A stretch of DNA of 64,000 nt from Pseudomonas sp. VD-NE ins (GCF_031882575.1 NZ_CP134772.1:3119001-3183000), one strand, 5' to 3'; counted from the first letter of the stretch, positions 52,301 through 59,675 are shown. A program made the numbers and translations. The notes: generated from the letters alone by a model not told the origin.

Positions 52301-52980
52301 CGGTGCGTGATGCTGCCGATGGTGCGCAGGCATTGGCATTGTGGCGCTCTGAGCCGTTCGACATTGTGATCACGGACTGCAACATGCCGGTCATGAACGG
52401 CTATGAACTGGCCCGCACCATCCGCCAGGACGAACGCGACAGTGGTGGCGCGCCGTGTATCGTCTTGGGCTTCACAGCCAACGCGCAGCCGGAAGAAAAA
52501 GTGAAATGCCGAGAGGCGGGGATGGATGACTGTCTGTTCAAACCGATCAGCCTCAGCACCTTGTCGACCCTGCTTGCCGGCTGGGAAAAAGATGTCGAAA
52601 CCGAGCCAGTTGAGAGCCCGCCTGCGACGGGTACCAAGGAGCTGGGATCGATTCGCGAGCGTCTGAACGAGCTCACCGGAGGCGACCTCGACATGATGAA
52701 AGAACTGCTGCGCGAGGCGCTGTCGAGTTGTGAGAAGGATCTGGAGGAGCTGCATTCGCTGATACCCGAAAGCGATCCCGGGTTGTTGGCTGACCTGGCA
52801 CATCGGATCAAGGGCGCGGCGCGCATCGTCGCCGAGCATCAGGTCATCGAGGCGTGTAACGACCTTGAGGCCGAGTGCGAAGCGCCGGTCATCGATCCAC
52901 TGGATATCAATCGCAGCGCGTTGAAGCTTGAGCATGCACAGGCTGATCTGATCAAGAAAATCAAACGGGTCGAGCTGTAA
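49348..52980 (+). CDS. BvgS-like hybrid sensor histidine kinase with two periplasmic SBP domains (RocS1/PvrS-like)
   Basis: A 1210-residue hybrid kinase. Signal peptide at residues 1-24; two tandem SBP_bac_3 (Venus flytrap) domains at about 45-275 and 290-520; a transmembrane helix near 540; a PAS domain (NGTPHPIYVRDREGRLVTCNN) near 575-690; HisKA with H720 in TMSHEIRTPM; HATPase with LSNLVGNAIKFTD and GGTGLGLAIS; a receiver with D1010 in TDCNMPVMNG; and an HPt domain with H1152 in LAHRIKGAAR. The full phosphorelay is intact. It starts 7 bases after the RcsB-like gene. Periplasmic ligands are unknown. Confidence 0.96.
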   Translation: MFHLLRGVLLVSVLFVFGSESLWAAEPRTLQVFGRSDCKEVQVDLGNEDWSWLRQKRSLVLGSALPDFPPYVMTASGTRYEGIAADIACIIGQALHVEVTVKAYPDRRDAMAALERGDIDMLGSSNSFELIDGLVTLSNPYVEDVPAMFMRGDDRRPMPANLAGLRIAVADDYLPSSQLHGLYPNAEFVLFPSNELALAALAFGKVDLFLGDTVSSNYLINLNYFNYVRLHSFVKTQTNGFSFALRRGNDQLLRLIDSVIESIGEGKIAEITKRWSGGGGALTPKRIDLTPGEARWLELHPVARFVINDDQAPFAFFDGDGNFGGIGADLLELIQRRTGLQIDVERTDSFSSLSTRLLDGSADISLLTPTVSREVGMRFTHPFLASPFVIVTAKEAGAPSSLQELRGKRVAVPESSAERELLKDYPDIEIVDNETVLGALADVKDGRADAMITTLHSARYYIAHIYSDSLRISNIVGMNKGFLAFASRRADTELVSILNKALLSIPPDELDVILNRWRPIAAFSGLSWRDYKTLIYQISAGAFLIILGSLAWNFYIRRQIRERSRAERLLGDQLKFMGALINGTPHPIYVRDREGRLVTCNNNYLQTFGLLEKDVIGKTVLESGKRNRQEALQFHDDYLRVIERDEPYEVDRTLHVGETRLIIYHWIQPYHDTTGEVRGVICGWIDISERRELIEELRSAKELADESSRAKTTFLATMSHEIRTPMSAVIGMLELTLKRAEQGHFDRPAIEVAYDSAKGLLELIGDILDVVRIESGHVSLSPKRANLRELVESVARVFDGLARQKSLVLKLDIDATVGCDVLVDPMRFQQVLSNLVGNAIKFTDTGHVSVSIRGQRLADERLQVDLKVEDTGIGISSADLQNLFQPFSQANHGPSNRGGTGLGLAISRSLCELMGGRLNITSTLGKGTCLEVSLFFNILSPLGGKVLPVSVVQDKPVPTLRILVVDDQSANRLLLTQQLSFLGQAVRDAADGAQALALWRSEPFDIVITDCNMPVMNGYELARTIRQDERDSGGAPCIVLGFTANAQPEEKVKCREAGMDDCLFKPISLSTLSTLLAGWEKDVETEPVESPPATGTKELGSIRERLNELTGGDLDMMKELLREALSSCEKDLEELHSLIPESDPGLLADLAHRIKGAARIVAEHQVIEACNDLEAECEAPVIDPLDINRSALKLEHAQADLIKKIKRVEL

Positions 52981-53084
52981 TCCGTATTGACGCAGGGCCC
53001 TGCTGACTGGCCCTGCATTGAAGGGGACGTTAAAGATCATTTTGCAACGGGCGATACCTTGGTTAATAACCATGGAGTTTCGCG

Positions 53085-53462
53085 ATGATCATTCGACGTC
53101 CTTTATTGATTGCCTGTCTCTGCCTGCTGGGTTTTGACACCGTCAGCGCGGCCCAGTCTGCGCCCGTCAGCGGAGTGATTCGCTTCAATGGACGGATTGT
53201 TGAGGCAAGTTGCACGGCGAGTGGCGCCAGCCATGCTTCTGTCGAGCTGCTTGATTGTCCGCAGGCGAGCACCGGTCAGATATTCTCGGTGACTAACGTC
53301 AGTGCGGCAGGCCGGGGTGAGCCGCGCCAGCAAGTGTTCGTGAAGATGATTGCCGATTCCCACGAGCAGGAAAAATATTACGACCAGCGTTTGCTGCTCA
53401 CGGACAACAACGGCCACCCGATAATGACTGGCAATTACGTCGTGACGCTGACGCTGCCTTGA
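53085..53462 (+). CDS. Small exported pilin-like protein
   Basis: A 125-residue protein with a signal peptide (LLIACLCLLGFDTVSAAQS). It continues SGVIRFNGRIVEASCTAS and VELLDCPQ, the strand-plus-disulfide start of type 1-like pilins, and ends NYVVTLTLP. It is shorter than a normal pilin and lacks a clear C-terminal aromatic zipper, so it may be a minor subunit, an anchor or a regulator of assembly. GGAG precedes the ATG. It follows the hybrid kinase by 104 bases and may be co-transcribed. Confidence 0.75.
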   Translation: MIIRRPLLIACLCLLGFDTVSAAQSAPVSGVIRFNGRIVEASCTASGASHASVELLDCPQASTGQIFSVTNVSAAGRGEPRQQVFVKMIADSHEQEKYYDQRLLLTDNNGHPIMTGNYVVTLTLP

Positions 53463-53485
53463 TGGACTGAGAAAGAATGAGTTTG

Positions 53486-53521
53486 CGCCCCTTGTTTCAA
53501 GGTTACTGACAACAAGGGGCG
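53486..53521 (+). terminator. Long stem-loop after the pilin-like gene
   Basis: CGCCCCTTGTT and AACAAGGGGCG form a perfect 11-bp stem with a 14-base loop, 23 bases after the stop. The tail (TTAATAAT) is AT-rich but not a T run, so termination is likely but not certain. Confidence 0.55.
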
Positions 53522-53528
53522 TTAATAA

Positions 53529-53542
53529 TGAGAATTGTCTGG
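53529..53542. promoter_or_regulatory. RcsB-like box 3
   Basis: TGAGAATTGTCTGG, 230 bases upstream of the degenerate receiver gene, directly after the stem-loop. It matches box 1 in the first twelve positions. The remaining 309-base interval (53463-53771) also holds a GC hairpin CCCGC-TAGC-GCGGG near 53635-53648. Confidence 0.55.
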
Positions 53543-53693
53543 TTCGTACACAACCGTCCCGCGCTTCTGGCATTGCGCCGCTCGCCACCGCTGCAAAACC
53601 CCTCCCTCCAAAGACTTTGAACCATGCCGTGCCCCGCTAGCGCGGGCTTGTCAGCAAAGTGTGGTTTTCGTTCAGCGATCCCCGTGCTCATTT

Positions 53694-53707
53694 TGAGACA
53701 AGTCTCA
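53694..53707. promoter_or_regulatory. RcsB-like box 4, upstream of the degenerate receiver gene
   Basis: TGAGAC-AA-GTCTCA is a perfect palindrome with 6-base arms, 65 bases upstream of the ATG at 53772. It is one of the two most symmetrical copies in the locus. Confidence 0.7.
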
Positions 53708-53771
53708 TATCGGACTGGTTGGCCCTTGGTTATTTTCTTGAAAGGAAGAATGGAGCTGCCAAAGGTGTCCG

Positions 53772-54233
53772 ATGTTTCTTGAAAATAACCGAAGTCGATC
53801 CTTGCGGATCCTGATCGCCGATAACGACGTGCGTAGAGGTCTGTCGATTGAACAACAGTTCAACAAGCTGGGCTGTCTCAGCGTAGTGAACGTCTGTACT
53901 TATCGTGACCTGAGAGTACTGACGTATTACTGCCCCCAACGGCTCAGCCTGGTCGTGGTCAATGCTGAGTTGCTCAACGAGATGGCGATGGATCCGCTCG
54001 ATTTTTTTGGGGAAAACCCGCTGATTCGTCACCTGCTGATTTTCAACCCCAGTGATGATCATCAGTGGTCGAAGACTTTTTTCAACCCGCATCCGCAACG
54101 CTGGATGCGTCTGGTCTCGAAAATCGATCTGCCGCGATTGGCGGATTTTCTGATGCTGGCCGACCCGACGCTCAAGGAGCTGGCGGAGCCGGCCTCATCC
54201 GATTCCACGCTTCCTTCAGGTGCAAACCGCTAG
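53772..54233 (+). CDS. Degenerate receiver-domain protein (pseudo-response regulator)
   Basis: A 153-residue protein that folds like a receiver at its start: LRILIADNDVRRGLSIEQQFNKLGC aligns with the first strand and helix of CheY-like domains, with D17 and D19 in the acidic pocket. The phospho-acceptor position after strand 3 is N64 (LVVVNAELLNE), and no lysine of the usual KP motif is evident. It probably works without phosphorylation, for example as a binding partner of another phosphorelay protein. It lies alone between the TCS cluster and a chemoreceptor, behind two copies of the locus box. Confidence 0.7.
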   Translation: MFLENNRSRSLRILIADNDVRRGLSIEQQFNKLGCLSVVNVCTYRDLRVLTYYCPQRLSLVVVNAELLNEMAMDPLDFFGENPLIRHLLIFNPSDDHQWSKTFFNPHPQRWMRLVSKIDLPRLADFLMLADPTLKELAEPASSDSTLPSGANR

Positions 54234-54347
54234 CTGTTGCGCCTTCCCGCGGTAATCCGTTTGTGCTTTGAGGTGCTATTTCCCAGCGCCTGCTGTGCTG
54301 CCCACTCGTTTGCCCCATTGTCTTGAATACACTCTAAGGTAAGCATC

Positions 54348-55976
54348 ATGCTGCTTCGTAAACTCAATCTCGCGCCGCGTTCGGCGCTGTGTTTTGGCTT
54401 GTTCTGTCTCATGATTATCGCGATCGGTCTGATCGCCTTGCAGCAAGTCGACTTGCTCAACAAGGCAGAGACCTATGTCGAGACGACCATCGTGCCAAGC
54501 ATCAAGCTGCTCGGCCAACTGGATCGTGAGTTCATCGAAATCAAGGGCAATAACGCCCGCCTGCGCAACCCTATCGAAACCCCTGAGCGTAAGGCTCAGG
54601 CCTTGATGGACATTCAGCAGTCGCGTCAGCTGATCAAAAATCATCAGCGAGCGCTTATTGATCTGCTGGCAACTGACGCCGGGCGTGAGGCCTTCGAGGC
54701 GTTTGCCAAAGCACAACAAGTCAATGATCAGGCGCAGGACCAATACCTTGAAACCGTGGCAAAAGGGCAGCTTGAAGCGGCCATTGCGCTGTCAAAGAAT
54801 CAGATGCGTGCCGCCTCGGACGGCGTGCAGGTCGCGCTCAAAAAGCTGATTGCTCTCAACGAGATCGAAGCATATGAAGCGGGCAAGCAGGCCGACAATG
54901 TCTACGAACACACGCTATTGATCGTCAGTGTGTTCATTGTCATTGCCATCGGTGCTTCCTTGGCCCTGGCGGTGTTGTACACGCGCAGCCTGACGGTGCC
55001 GATTGCAGGCTCGCTGAGGGTAGCGGAATGCATCGCTGCCAACGATTTGAGCGAAACCATTGCGCTGGATGGTTCCGATGAGGCGGCGCAGATGCTGTCG
55101 TCATTGGCGGCGATGCAAACCAGTTTGCGTGATGCGCTGATCATGATCCGTGACTCGTCCACGCAGTTGGCCGAAACCTCGGAAGCCATGCACGGCGTTA
55201 CCGAAGATATTTCGCGTATCACTCAGCGTCAGAGTCATGAAATCGAAATGGCCGCCACCGCCGTGACTGAAATGAGTGCAGCGGTGGAACAGGTTGCGGA
55301 CAACGCCGCATCGACCTCGCAACTGACGTCGGAATCAAGCGCCGCAGCCATTGCCGGCAAAACCCAGGTCAGCGAAACGGTCGCGGCAATCAATCTGATG
55401 GTTTCCAGCGTGCATAGCACCTCGGCAGAAGTGCAGGCGCTTTCTACGATGGCGAGCGATATCAGCAGCGTGCTGGACGTGATCCGAGAAGTCGCCGAAC
55501 AAACCAATCTGCTCGCTTTGAACGCGGCCATCGAAGCAGCGCGGGCGGGGGAGGCGGGCCGTGGCTTTGCCGTGGTTGCTGATGAGGTGAGAGGGCTGGC
55601 GCAACGTACGCAGAAATCGACCGAGGACATCGAGTCCATGGTCAGCTCCATTCAGTCGGGCACCAGTCGGGCGGTTTCTTCCATGAGCCACACCCGCTCT
55701 CAGGCCGAAAGAACGCTCGAGATGGCCAATATCGCCGGCGAAGTGCTGACCGACATTACTGGCTCACTGAATCTCATCAATGAACGAAATCTGCTGATGG
55801 CGACCGCTGCCGAAGAGCAGGCTCAGGTTGCGCGTGAAGTGGATCGCAGCCTGATCAGCATTCGCGACTTGTCCTGTGAAACCGCAGAAGGATCGAAACA
55901 GACGGCTGTTGCCTCGGCGGAGCTCTCGCAGTTAGCGGCGTCGCTGAACAAATTGACCAAGGAATTCAAGCTCTGA
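54348..55976 (+). CDS. Methyl-accepting chemotaxis protein (four-helix-bundle sensor)
   Basis: A 542-residue chemoreceptor. An N-terminal membrane helix is followed by a periplasmic domain of about 150 residues of 4HB_MCP type, a second membrane helix ([22 protein letters not shown]), a HAMP domain and the signalling domain. The signalling tip [19 protein letters not shown] and [15 protein letters not shown] are fully conserved. It ends at a strong terminator. A half site of the locus box (ATTGTCTTG, 54317-54325) lies just upstream of the ATG, so it may belong to the same regulon, but this is weak. Confidence 0.95.
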   Translation: MLLRKLNLAPRSALCFGLFCLMIIAIGLIALQQVDLLNKAETYVETTIVPSIKLLGQLDREFIEIKGNNARLRNPIETPERKAQALMDIQQSRQLIKNHQRALIDLLATDAGREAFEAFAKAQQVNDQAQDQYLETVAKGQLEAAIALSKNQMRAASDGVQVALKKLIALNEIEAYEAGKQADNVYEHTLLIVSVFIVIAIGASLALAVLYTRSLTVPIAGSLRVAECIAANDLSETIALDGSDEAAQMLSSLAAMQTSLRDALIMIRDSSTQLAETSEAMHGVTEDISRITQRQSHEIEMAATAVTEMSAAVEQVADNAASTSQLTSESSAAAIAGKTQVSETVAAINLMVSSVHSTSAEVQALSTMASDISSVLDVIREVAEQTNLLALNAAIEAARAGEAGRGFAVVADEVRGLAQRTQKSTEDIESMVSSIQSGTSRAVSSMSHTRSQAERTLEMANIAGEVLTDITGSLNLINERNLLMATAAEEQAQVAREVDRSLISIRDLSCETAEGSKQTAVASAELSQLAASLNKLTKEFKL

Positions 55977-55986
55977 CTGTGAGCAT

Positions 55987-56012
55987 AAAGCCCTGGTTGC
56001 CAGGGCTTTTTT
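55987..56012 (+). terminator. Rho-independent terminator of the chemoreceptor gene
   Basis: AAAGCCCTGG and CCAGGGCTTT form a perfect 10-bp stem with a 3-base loop and a T run. It separates the chemoreceptor from the convergent coiled-coil gene and may serve both strands. Confidence 0.92.
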
Positions 56013-56013
56013 A

Positions 56014-56595
56014 TCAGTGCTTGATCGGTGAAGTGAAGTCTTGCGCATCGGGTGCAGAATTCTGAGCTGGCGATGCGGTTTGTGCCGTCAGTTGTTCAAT
56101 GCAGGTGGCGAGTTGTTTTTCATAGCTTTCAAGCACGGCTTCGGCTTCAGCTTCGCGCTCATCACGCAAGCGAAAGAAGTCGTCGCGACTGAGCTGATCC
56201 GCTACGAGGCGGATATTTTGCTCGATGATCGCGCACAGAGAATCTTCGTCCTCTAACGCGGCGCTGGTTTGCGCCGCGCGTTGAGTGTTTTCGAGCTCCG
56301 TCTTTGCCGCCTCGGCGGCCTGCACTTGTTCCTTCGTGGTAAGCAGATCGGTTTCCAGGGCTTGCTTCTGTTCTGCCAGACGCTTGAGTTCTGCGCTCAT
56401 TGACTGGATAGCATCGGCGCGGTGGCTGAGCTGGACCTCCTGTTGCTGCACCACAGCCTTCAGTGGAAACAGTTCATTGAGCTGGTAACCGGCGACCACA
56501 GTCACGGCGATCAGCGCCAGTGCCAGAATCGTCAGGCAGTAGATGGCGGCGTTGCTCTGGGGTTTTGGACTATTGAGGGTATCGAGCGCTCTCAC
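56014..56595 (-). CDS. Hypothetical single-span membrane protein with coiled coil
   Basis: A 193-residue protein with one N-terminal membrane helix (AIYCLTILALALIAVTVVAGY) and a long periplasmic or cytoplasmic coiled coil (VQQQEVQLSHRADAIQ to KTELENTQRAA). An acidic segment follows with FFRLRDEREAEAEAVLESYEKQL. No family recognised. I start at the GTG at 56595 (GGAG ten bases upstream), because the frame above it overlaps the promoter. A perfect copy of the locus box (TAAGAC-GA-GTCTTA) sits 58 bases upstream, which ties it to the fimbrial genes. Confidence 0.7.
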   Translation of the reverse strand: MRALDTLNSPKPQSNAAIYCLTILALALIAVTVVAGYQLNELFPLKAVVQQQEVQLSHRADAIQSMSAELKRLAEQKQALETDLLTTKEQVQAAEAAKTELENTQRAAQTSAALEDEDSLCAIIEQNIRLVADQLSRDDFFRLRDEREAEAEAVLESYEKQLATCIEQLTAQTASPAQNSAPDAQDFTSPIKH

Positions 56596-56652
56596 GGAAT
56601 CGTTTCTCCTATCAAGAGCCGCCAGTGTAATGGCCGAGTTTCGTTGTGCCTT

Positions 56653-56666
56653 TAAGACGAGTCTTA
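56653..56666. promoter_or_regulatory. RcsB-like box 5, upstream of the coiled-coil gene
   Basis: TAAGAC-GA-GTCTTA, perfect 6-base arms that extend to 8 (TTTAAGAC/GTCTTAAA, 56651-56668). 58 bases upstream of the GTG of the minus-strand gene and about 230 from the adhesin. The most perfect copy in the locus. Confidence 0.72.
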
Positions 56667-56740
56667 AAATCGATGCCCACACGGCGCGCCATACCGAATT
56701 ATTAAATAGAGCTTCTTATTCAATCGTTCATATAAAGCCA

Positions 56741-56754
56741 TGAGAATTGTCTTG
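56741..56754. promoter_or_regulatory. RcsB-like box 6, upstream of the fimbrial adhesin
   Basis: TGAGAATTGTCTTG, 145 bases upstream of the adhesin ATG and in the same orientation as box 1 relative to the plus strand. It is followed by AT-rich sequence (TTGAATAATTAAAG). The 303-base interval 56596-56898 has no coding frame that I can support. Confidence 0.65.
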
Positions 56755-56898
56755 TTCTTGAATAATTAAAGGCTTTGCGTTAGAGCATATTTTTTATTAT
56801 CGTCCTGCTCCGATCGCGGTAGTTTTCTGTCGAAAATATTCGCGCACTCGTCCCACTATTCAGTTGTTTGCTAGCAAGGCAGCTACAGAGAGAGTGTT

Positions 56899-57855
56899 AT
56901 GAAGTTTCTCCATATTTTAATTGTTGGATTCTTATATTCGCTGCCCTTAAATGCAATGGCGGCGGTTTGCGAGTTTTATCCCAACCATGCCATGGGCAAT
57001 CTCTATATTACCCTTCCGGCCACGATCTCGGTGCCGCGGGATACACCCATTGGCTCGGTTATCTATGAAAGCCCGATCGTGACCATGGGATCTATTCCCA
57101 GTTCGTTCAAGTGCTCTGCGGTACACAATGAAGGTGTGCGCAATTCCAGGGGCGTCACCAATGCAGGTGCGCGGACTTTTCCTCTTGGAAATACCGGGAT
57201 CGGCTGGCAATGGATTCGACCGCCATCGGGCAAAGTATGGAAAGGCTTTCCTGGGGATAGTGACGTCGCTGGCAATTGGGGATGGAACGGCAGCCAGCAC
57301 ATGTTGCGGCTTATAAAGACGGCAAATCTAACCGGTGGTACGACGATAAACTCAGGCCAACTGGGGAAGTTTGTCGCTGCTGAGATCGAGCCTTTGGCAA
57401 TGAATATAACCGGCACGCGGATCGTCTCACAATCTTGCGAAACACCCGATGTGAAAGTGGACATGGGTAGCTATACCCTGAGCGATTTTTTCCAGAACGG
57501 TGCCTATGGCAAGGAGCAGCTCTTCTACCTTGGTTTGAAAAACTGTCCTCCTGGAATAAATAACTTCAGGTTCTCCTTTTCGCCCACTGCGGGCAGCCCT
57601 GCGTGGGACGCTGATACGGGCGTGGTAAACCTGAACAGTAATTCCACTGCAAAAGGGTTGGCACTGCAGATGCGCTTTAGTGACAGGACGCAGCTCAAAC
57701 TGAATCAGAGGTACATACGGAAAGCGCCCACAGAGCAAGGCGGGAATGATTCTATAGGCTTGCAAGCGCGCTTTGTGCGCATTGAACCTTCCAATGCGCA
57801 AATGAAGGCGGGCAATGCCAATGCCGAAATTGCCTTTGTCGTTGAGTATCTATGA
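56899..57855 (+). CDS. Fimbrial tip adhesin-like protein
   Basis: A 318-residue secreted protein with a signal peptide (ILIVGFLYSLPLNAMA) ending before AVCEF. The N-terminal domain (about residues 25-180) is unlike known adhesins I recall and is rich in glycine and tryptophan. The C-terminal half (from SCETPDVKVDMGSYTLSDFF to AEIAFVVEYL) is a typical pilin domain with a disulfide (SCET and LKNCPP) and a terminal donor-accepting strand. This two-domain layout is that of a chaperone-usher tip adhesin. It lies 10 kb from its presumed usher. GAGAGAG precedes the ATG. Its stop overlaps the convergent receiver gene by 6 bases. Confidence 0.88.
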   Translation: MKFLHILIVGFLYSLPLNAMAAVCEFYPNHAMGNLYITLPATISVPRDTPIGSVIYESPIVTMGSIPSSFKCSAVHNEGVRNSRGVTNAGARTFPLGNTGIGWQWIRPPSGKVWKGFPGDSDVAGNWGWNGSQHMLRLIKTANLTGGTTINSGQLGKFVAAEIEPLAMNITGTRIVSQSCETPDVKVDMGSYTLSDFFQNGAYGKEQLFYLGLKNCPPGINNFRFSFSPTAGSPAWDADTGVVNLNSNSTAKGLALQMRFSDRTQLKLNQRYIRKAPTEQGGNDSIGLQARFVRIEPSNAQMKAGNANAEIAFVVEYL

Positions 57856-58212
57856 GGAGGCCAACAGCTTCTTCACCTCAGCCACAATCACTTCAATGTC
57901 GAAAGGCTTGGGCAGCACCACGTCAAACAGATCCGAGCGCTGCATGCCAATGTGCGCCTGCGCTCCACTCATGAGAATGATCGGCAGGTGTTTGACGGAA
58001 GGCTGGGCACGCACGGCTTCGGCGAATTCGAGGCCGTCCATGACCGGCATCATGAAGTCCGTGATGATCAGTGCTGGCCGTTCTCTCTCCAGCACTTCGA
58101 GGGCTTTTTTGCCATTGCTGGCCGTCACCGTCATGAAGCCTTCATCCTCCAGCGCAAAGCCAAGAATGTCAGCAATCAGATACTCGTCGTCGACTACCAG
58201 GATGGTGGTCAT
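57850..58212 (-). CDS. Single-domain response regulator (CheY-like)
   Basis: A 120-residue stand-alone receiver. Acidic pocket VVDDE at residues 6-10, phospho-acceptor D52 in IITDFMMPVMDG, conserved serine in LMSGA and lysine in VLPKPF: all functional residues are present. It follows the KaiC-like ATPase gene by 23 bases on the same strand and is very likely its partner. It has no output domain, so it must act through protein contact. Confidence 0.94.
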   Translation of the reverse strand: MTTILVVDDEYLIADILGFALEDEGFMTVTASNGKKALEVLERERPALIITDFMMPVMDGLEFAEAVRAQPSVKHLPIILMSGAQAHIGMQRSDLFDVVLPKPFDIEVIVAEVKKLLASS

Positions 58213-58235
58213 GTTATTTCAACCCGCTCGAAGAC

Positions 58236-59675
58236 TTACGATATTGAACCAGGCAATGACTCAGATGAGACGGAAGGTTCATTTCTCAAAGCCTTTTCCA
58301 GGAACACATCTTGATCACGGATGACTACCTCGAACCGCGAAGGGTTATAGGAGCTATCACGTATCTTGAGAATGGAAAGCGTCCTGCGAAGTTCAGCGTG
58401 ATTTTCAAAGAAACGCATGAGAATCAGGTTGTCGGCAATACTGGACAGGTCGGAATTCGGTGCGCTGACCTCGGAGCCGAACAGATCGCGCATTTCCCAG
58501 GAGGCGAAGACCGTGACGCCTCGGGATCGCAACTCGTTCATCAGTGCACTGAAAAAGTCGGTGATGCGTTCCGGTGTGGTTGAAACCCGAGTCATGCCGC
58601 TGAGGCTGTCGATGAACAGGCGTTTGATACCTTTTTCATCCACCAGGCTCAGCAGGCGCGCACCGAGGGCGTCCAGCAAGCCCTCGGTGGTCGGCTGCCA
58701 GGCAATGCTCAGCGCACCGCTGTGTTCCATTTGTTCAATATCGATGCCCAGCGAATGGCCTTTGAGTCGTAGCCGTTGCGGGCTCTCATAGAAACCGAAA
58801 TGCAGGCCCGGCGCTTCGGTCGTCGACTGCGCGAGAAACTTCAGACCCAGCGTGGTTTTGCCGATCCCGGAAGGCCCCATGACGAGCGTGACGCTGGAGC
58901 TGTGCAAGCCGCCACCGAGGATGTCGTCCAGCGAAGCGATGCCGCTGGGAATGCGTGTCATGTCTGCGCTGTCGGGGGCGGAAGGGCGCTTGTACAGACT
59001 TTCCAGGCGCGGATAGACCACGAGGCCGTTTTCGGTGATCTCACACTCGTGAACACCGGTCAAGGCGCAGCTGCCGCGGGTCTTGCGCAGGTGAATGCGT
59101 CGCACCGATCGCGTGCCGAACAGCTCTTCGCCCATTTCGATGACGCCGTCGACCATCGTGTGTTCCGGACTGCCGTCGTCCAGGCGCGAGCTAGTGAGAA
59201 ACAGCACGGTGCAACCGGCGAATGCCGCATGGCCTTGCAGTTCGGAGATGAATTTTTTCGTGTCGATCGGTGAGTCGGCCTTCGAGCGGGCGTTGAGCAA
59301 ACCGTCGACGACCATGACCGTCGCTTTCTGCCGGCTGATTTCGCGCCGCAGCAGTTTCACCACTTCATCGAGGCCTTCGTTTTCCAGCGTATCGAAAGCG
59401 CTGACAAACTGTATTTCAGCGCCCACTCGGGATGCGTCGAAAAAACTCATGGTCGACAGAAACTGAAACAGTCGGTCGTGAGACTCGGCCAGCAACGTCG
59501 CGACCAGAACGCGACCGCCATTGCGGGCATGATTGAAGCCGAGCTGATTGGCGAGGATGGTCTTGCCGGAACCGGGGCGGCCCTGAACGATGTACGAAGC
59601 ACCCGCGACCAGGCCACCCTGAAGCAGCGCGTCGAGCCCTTCGATTCCGCTTTGAAGGCGTTTTAGCTTTTCCAC
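58236..59675 (-). CDS. KaiC-like double ATPase
   Basis: A 479-residue protein with two RecA-fold KaiC domains. Walker A motifs are GRPGSGKT (domain 1) and GPSGIGKTT (domain 2), with IDSLSGM as Walker B of the second. In cyanobacterial KaiC each domain has a catalytic EE pair; here the aligned residues are AE (TLLAES) and YE (GFYESP), so the first glutamate is missing in both. The serine-threonine autophosphorylation pair of domain 2 corresponds to SS in SDLSSIAD. No kaiA or kaiB is nearby; a CheY-like gene follows. Probably a phosphorylation- or ATP-state switch in signalling. Confidence 0.92.
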   Translation of the reverse strand: MEKLKRLQSGIEGLDALLQGGLVAGASYIVQGRPGSGKTILANQLGFNHARNGGRVLVATLLAESHDRLFQFLSTMSFFDASRVGAEIQFVSAFDTLENEGLDEVVKLLRREISRQKATVMVVDGLLNARSKADSPIDTKKFISELQGHAAFAGCTVLFLTSSRLDDGSPEHTMVDGVIEMGEELFGTRSVRRIHLRKTRGSCALTGVHECEITENGLVVYPRLESLYKRPSAPDSADMTRIPSGIASLDDILGGGLHSSSVTLVMGPSGIGKTTLGLKFLAQSTTEAPGLHFGFYESPQRLRLKGHSLGIDIEQMEHSGALSIAWQPTTEGLLDALGARLLSLVDEKGIKRLFIDSLSGMTRVSTTPERITDFFSALMNELRSRGVTVFASWEMRDLFGSEVSAPNSDLSSIADNLILMRFFENHAELRRTLSILKIRDSSYNPSRFEVVIRDQDVFLEKALRNEPSVSSESLPGSIS

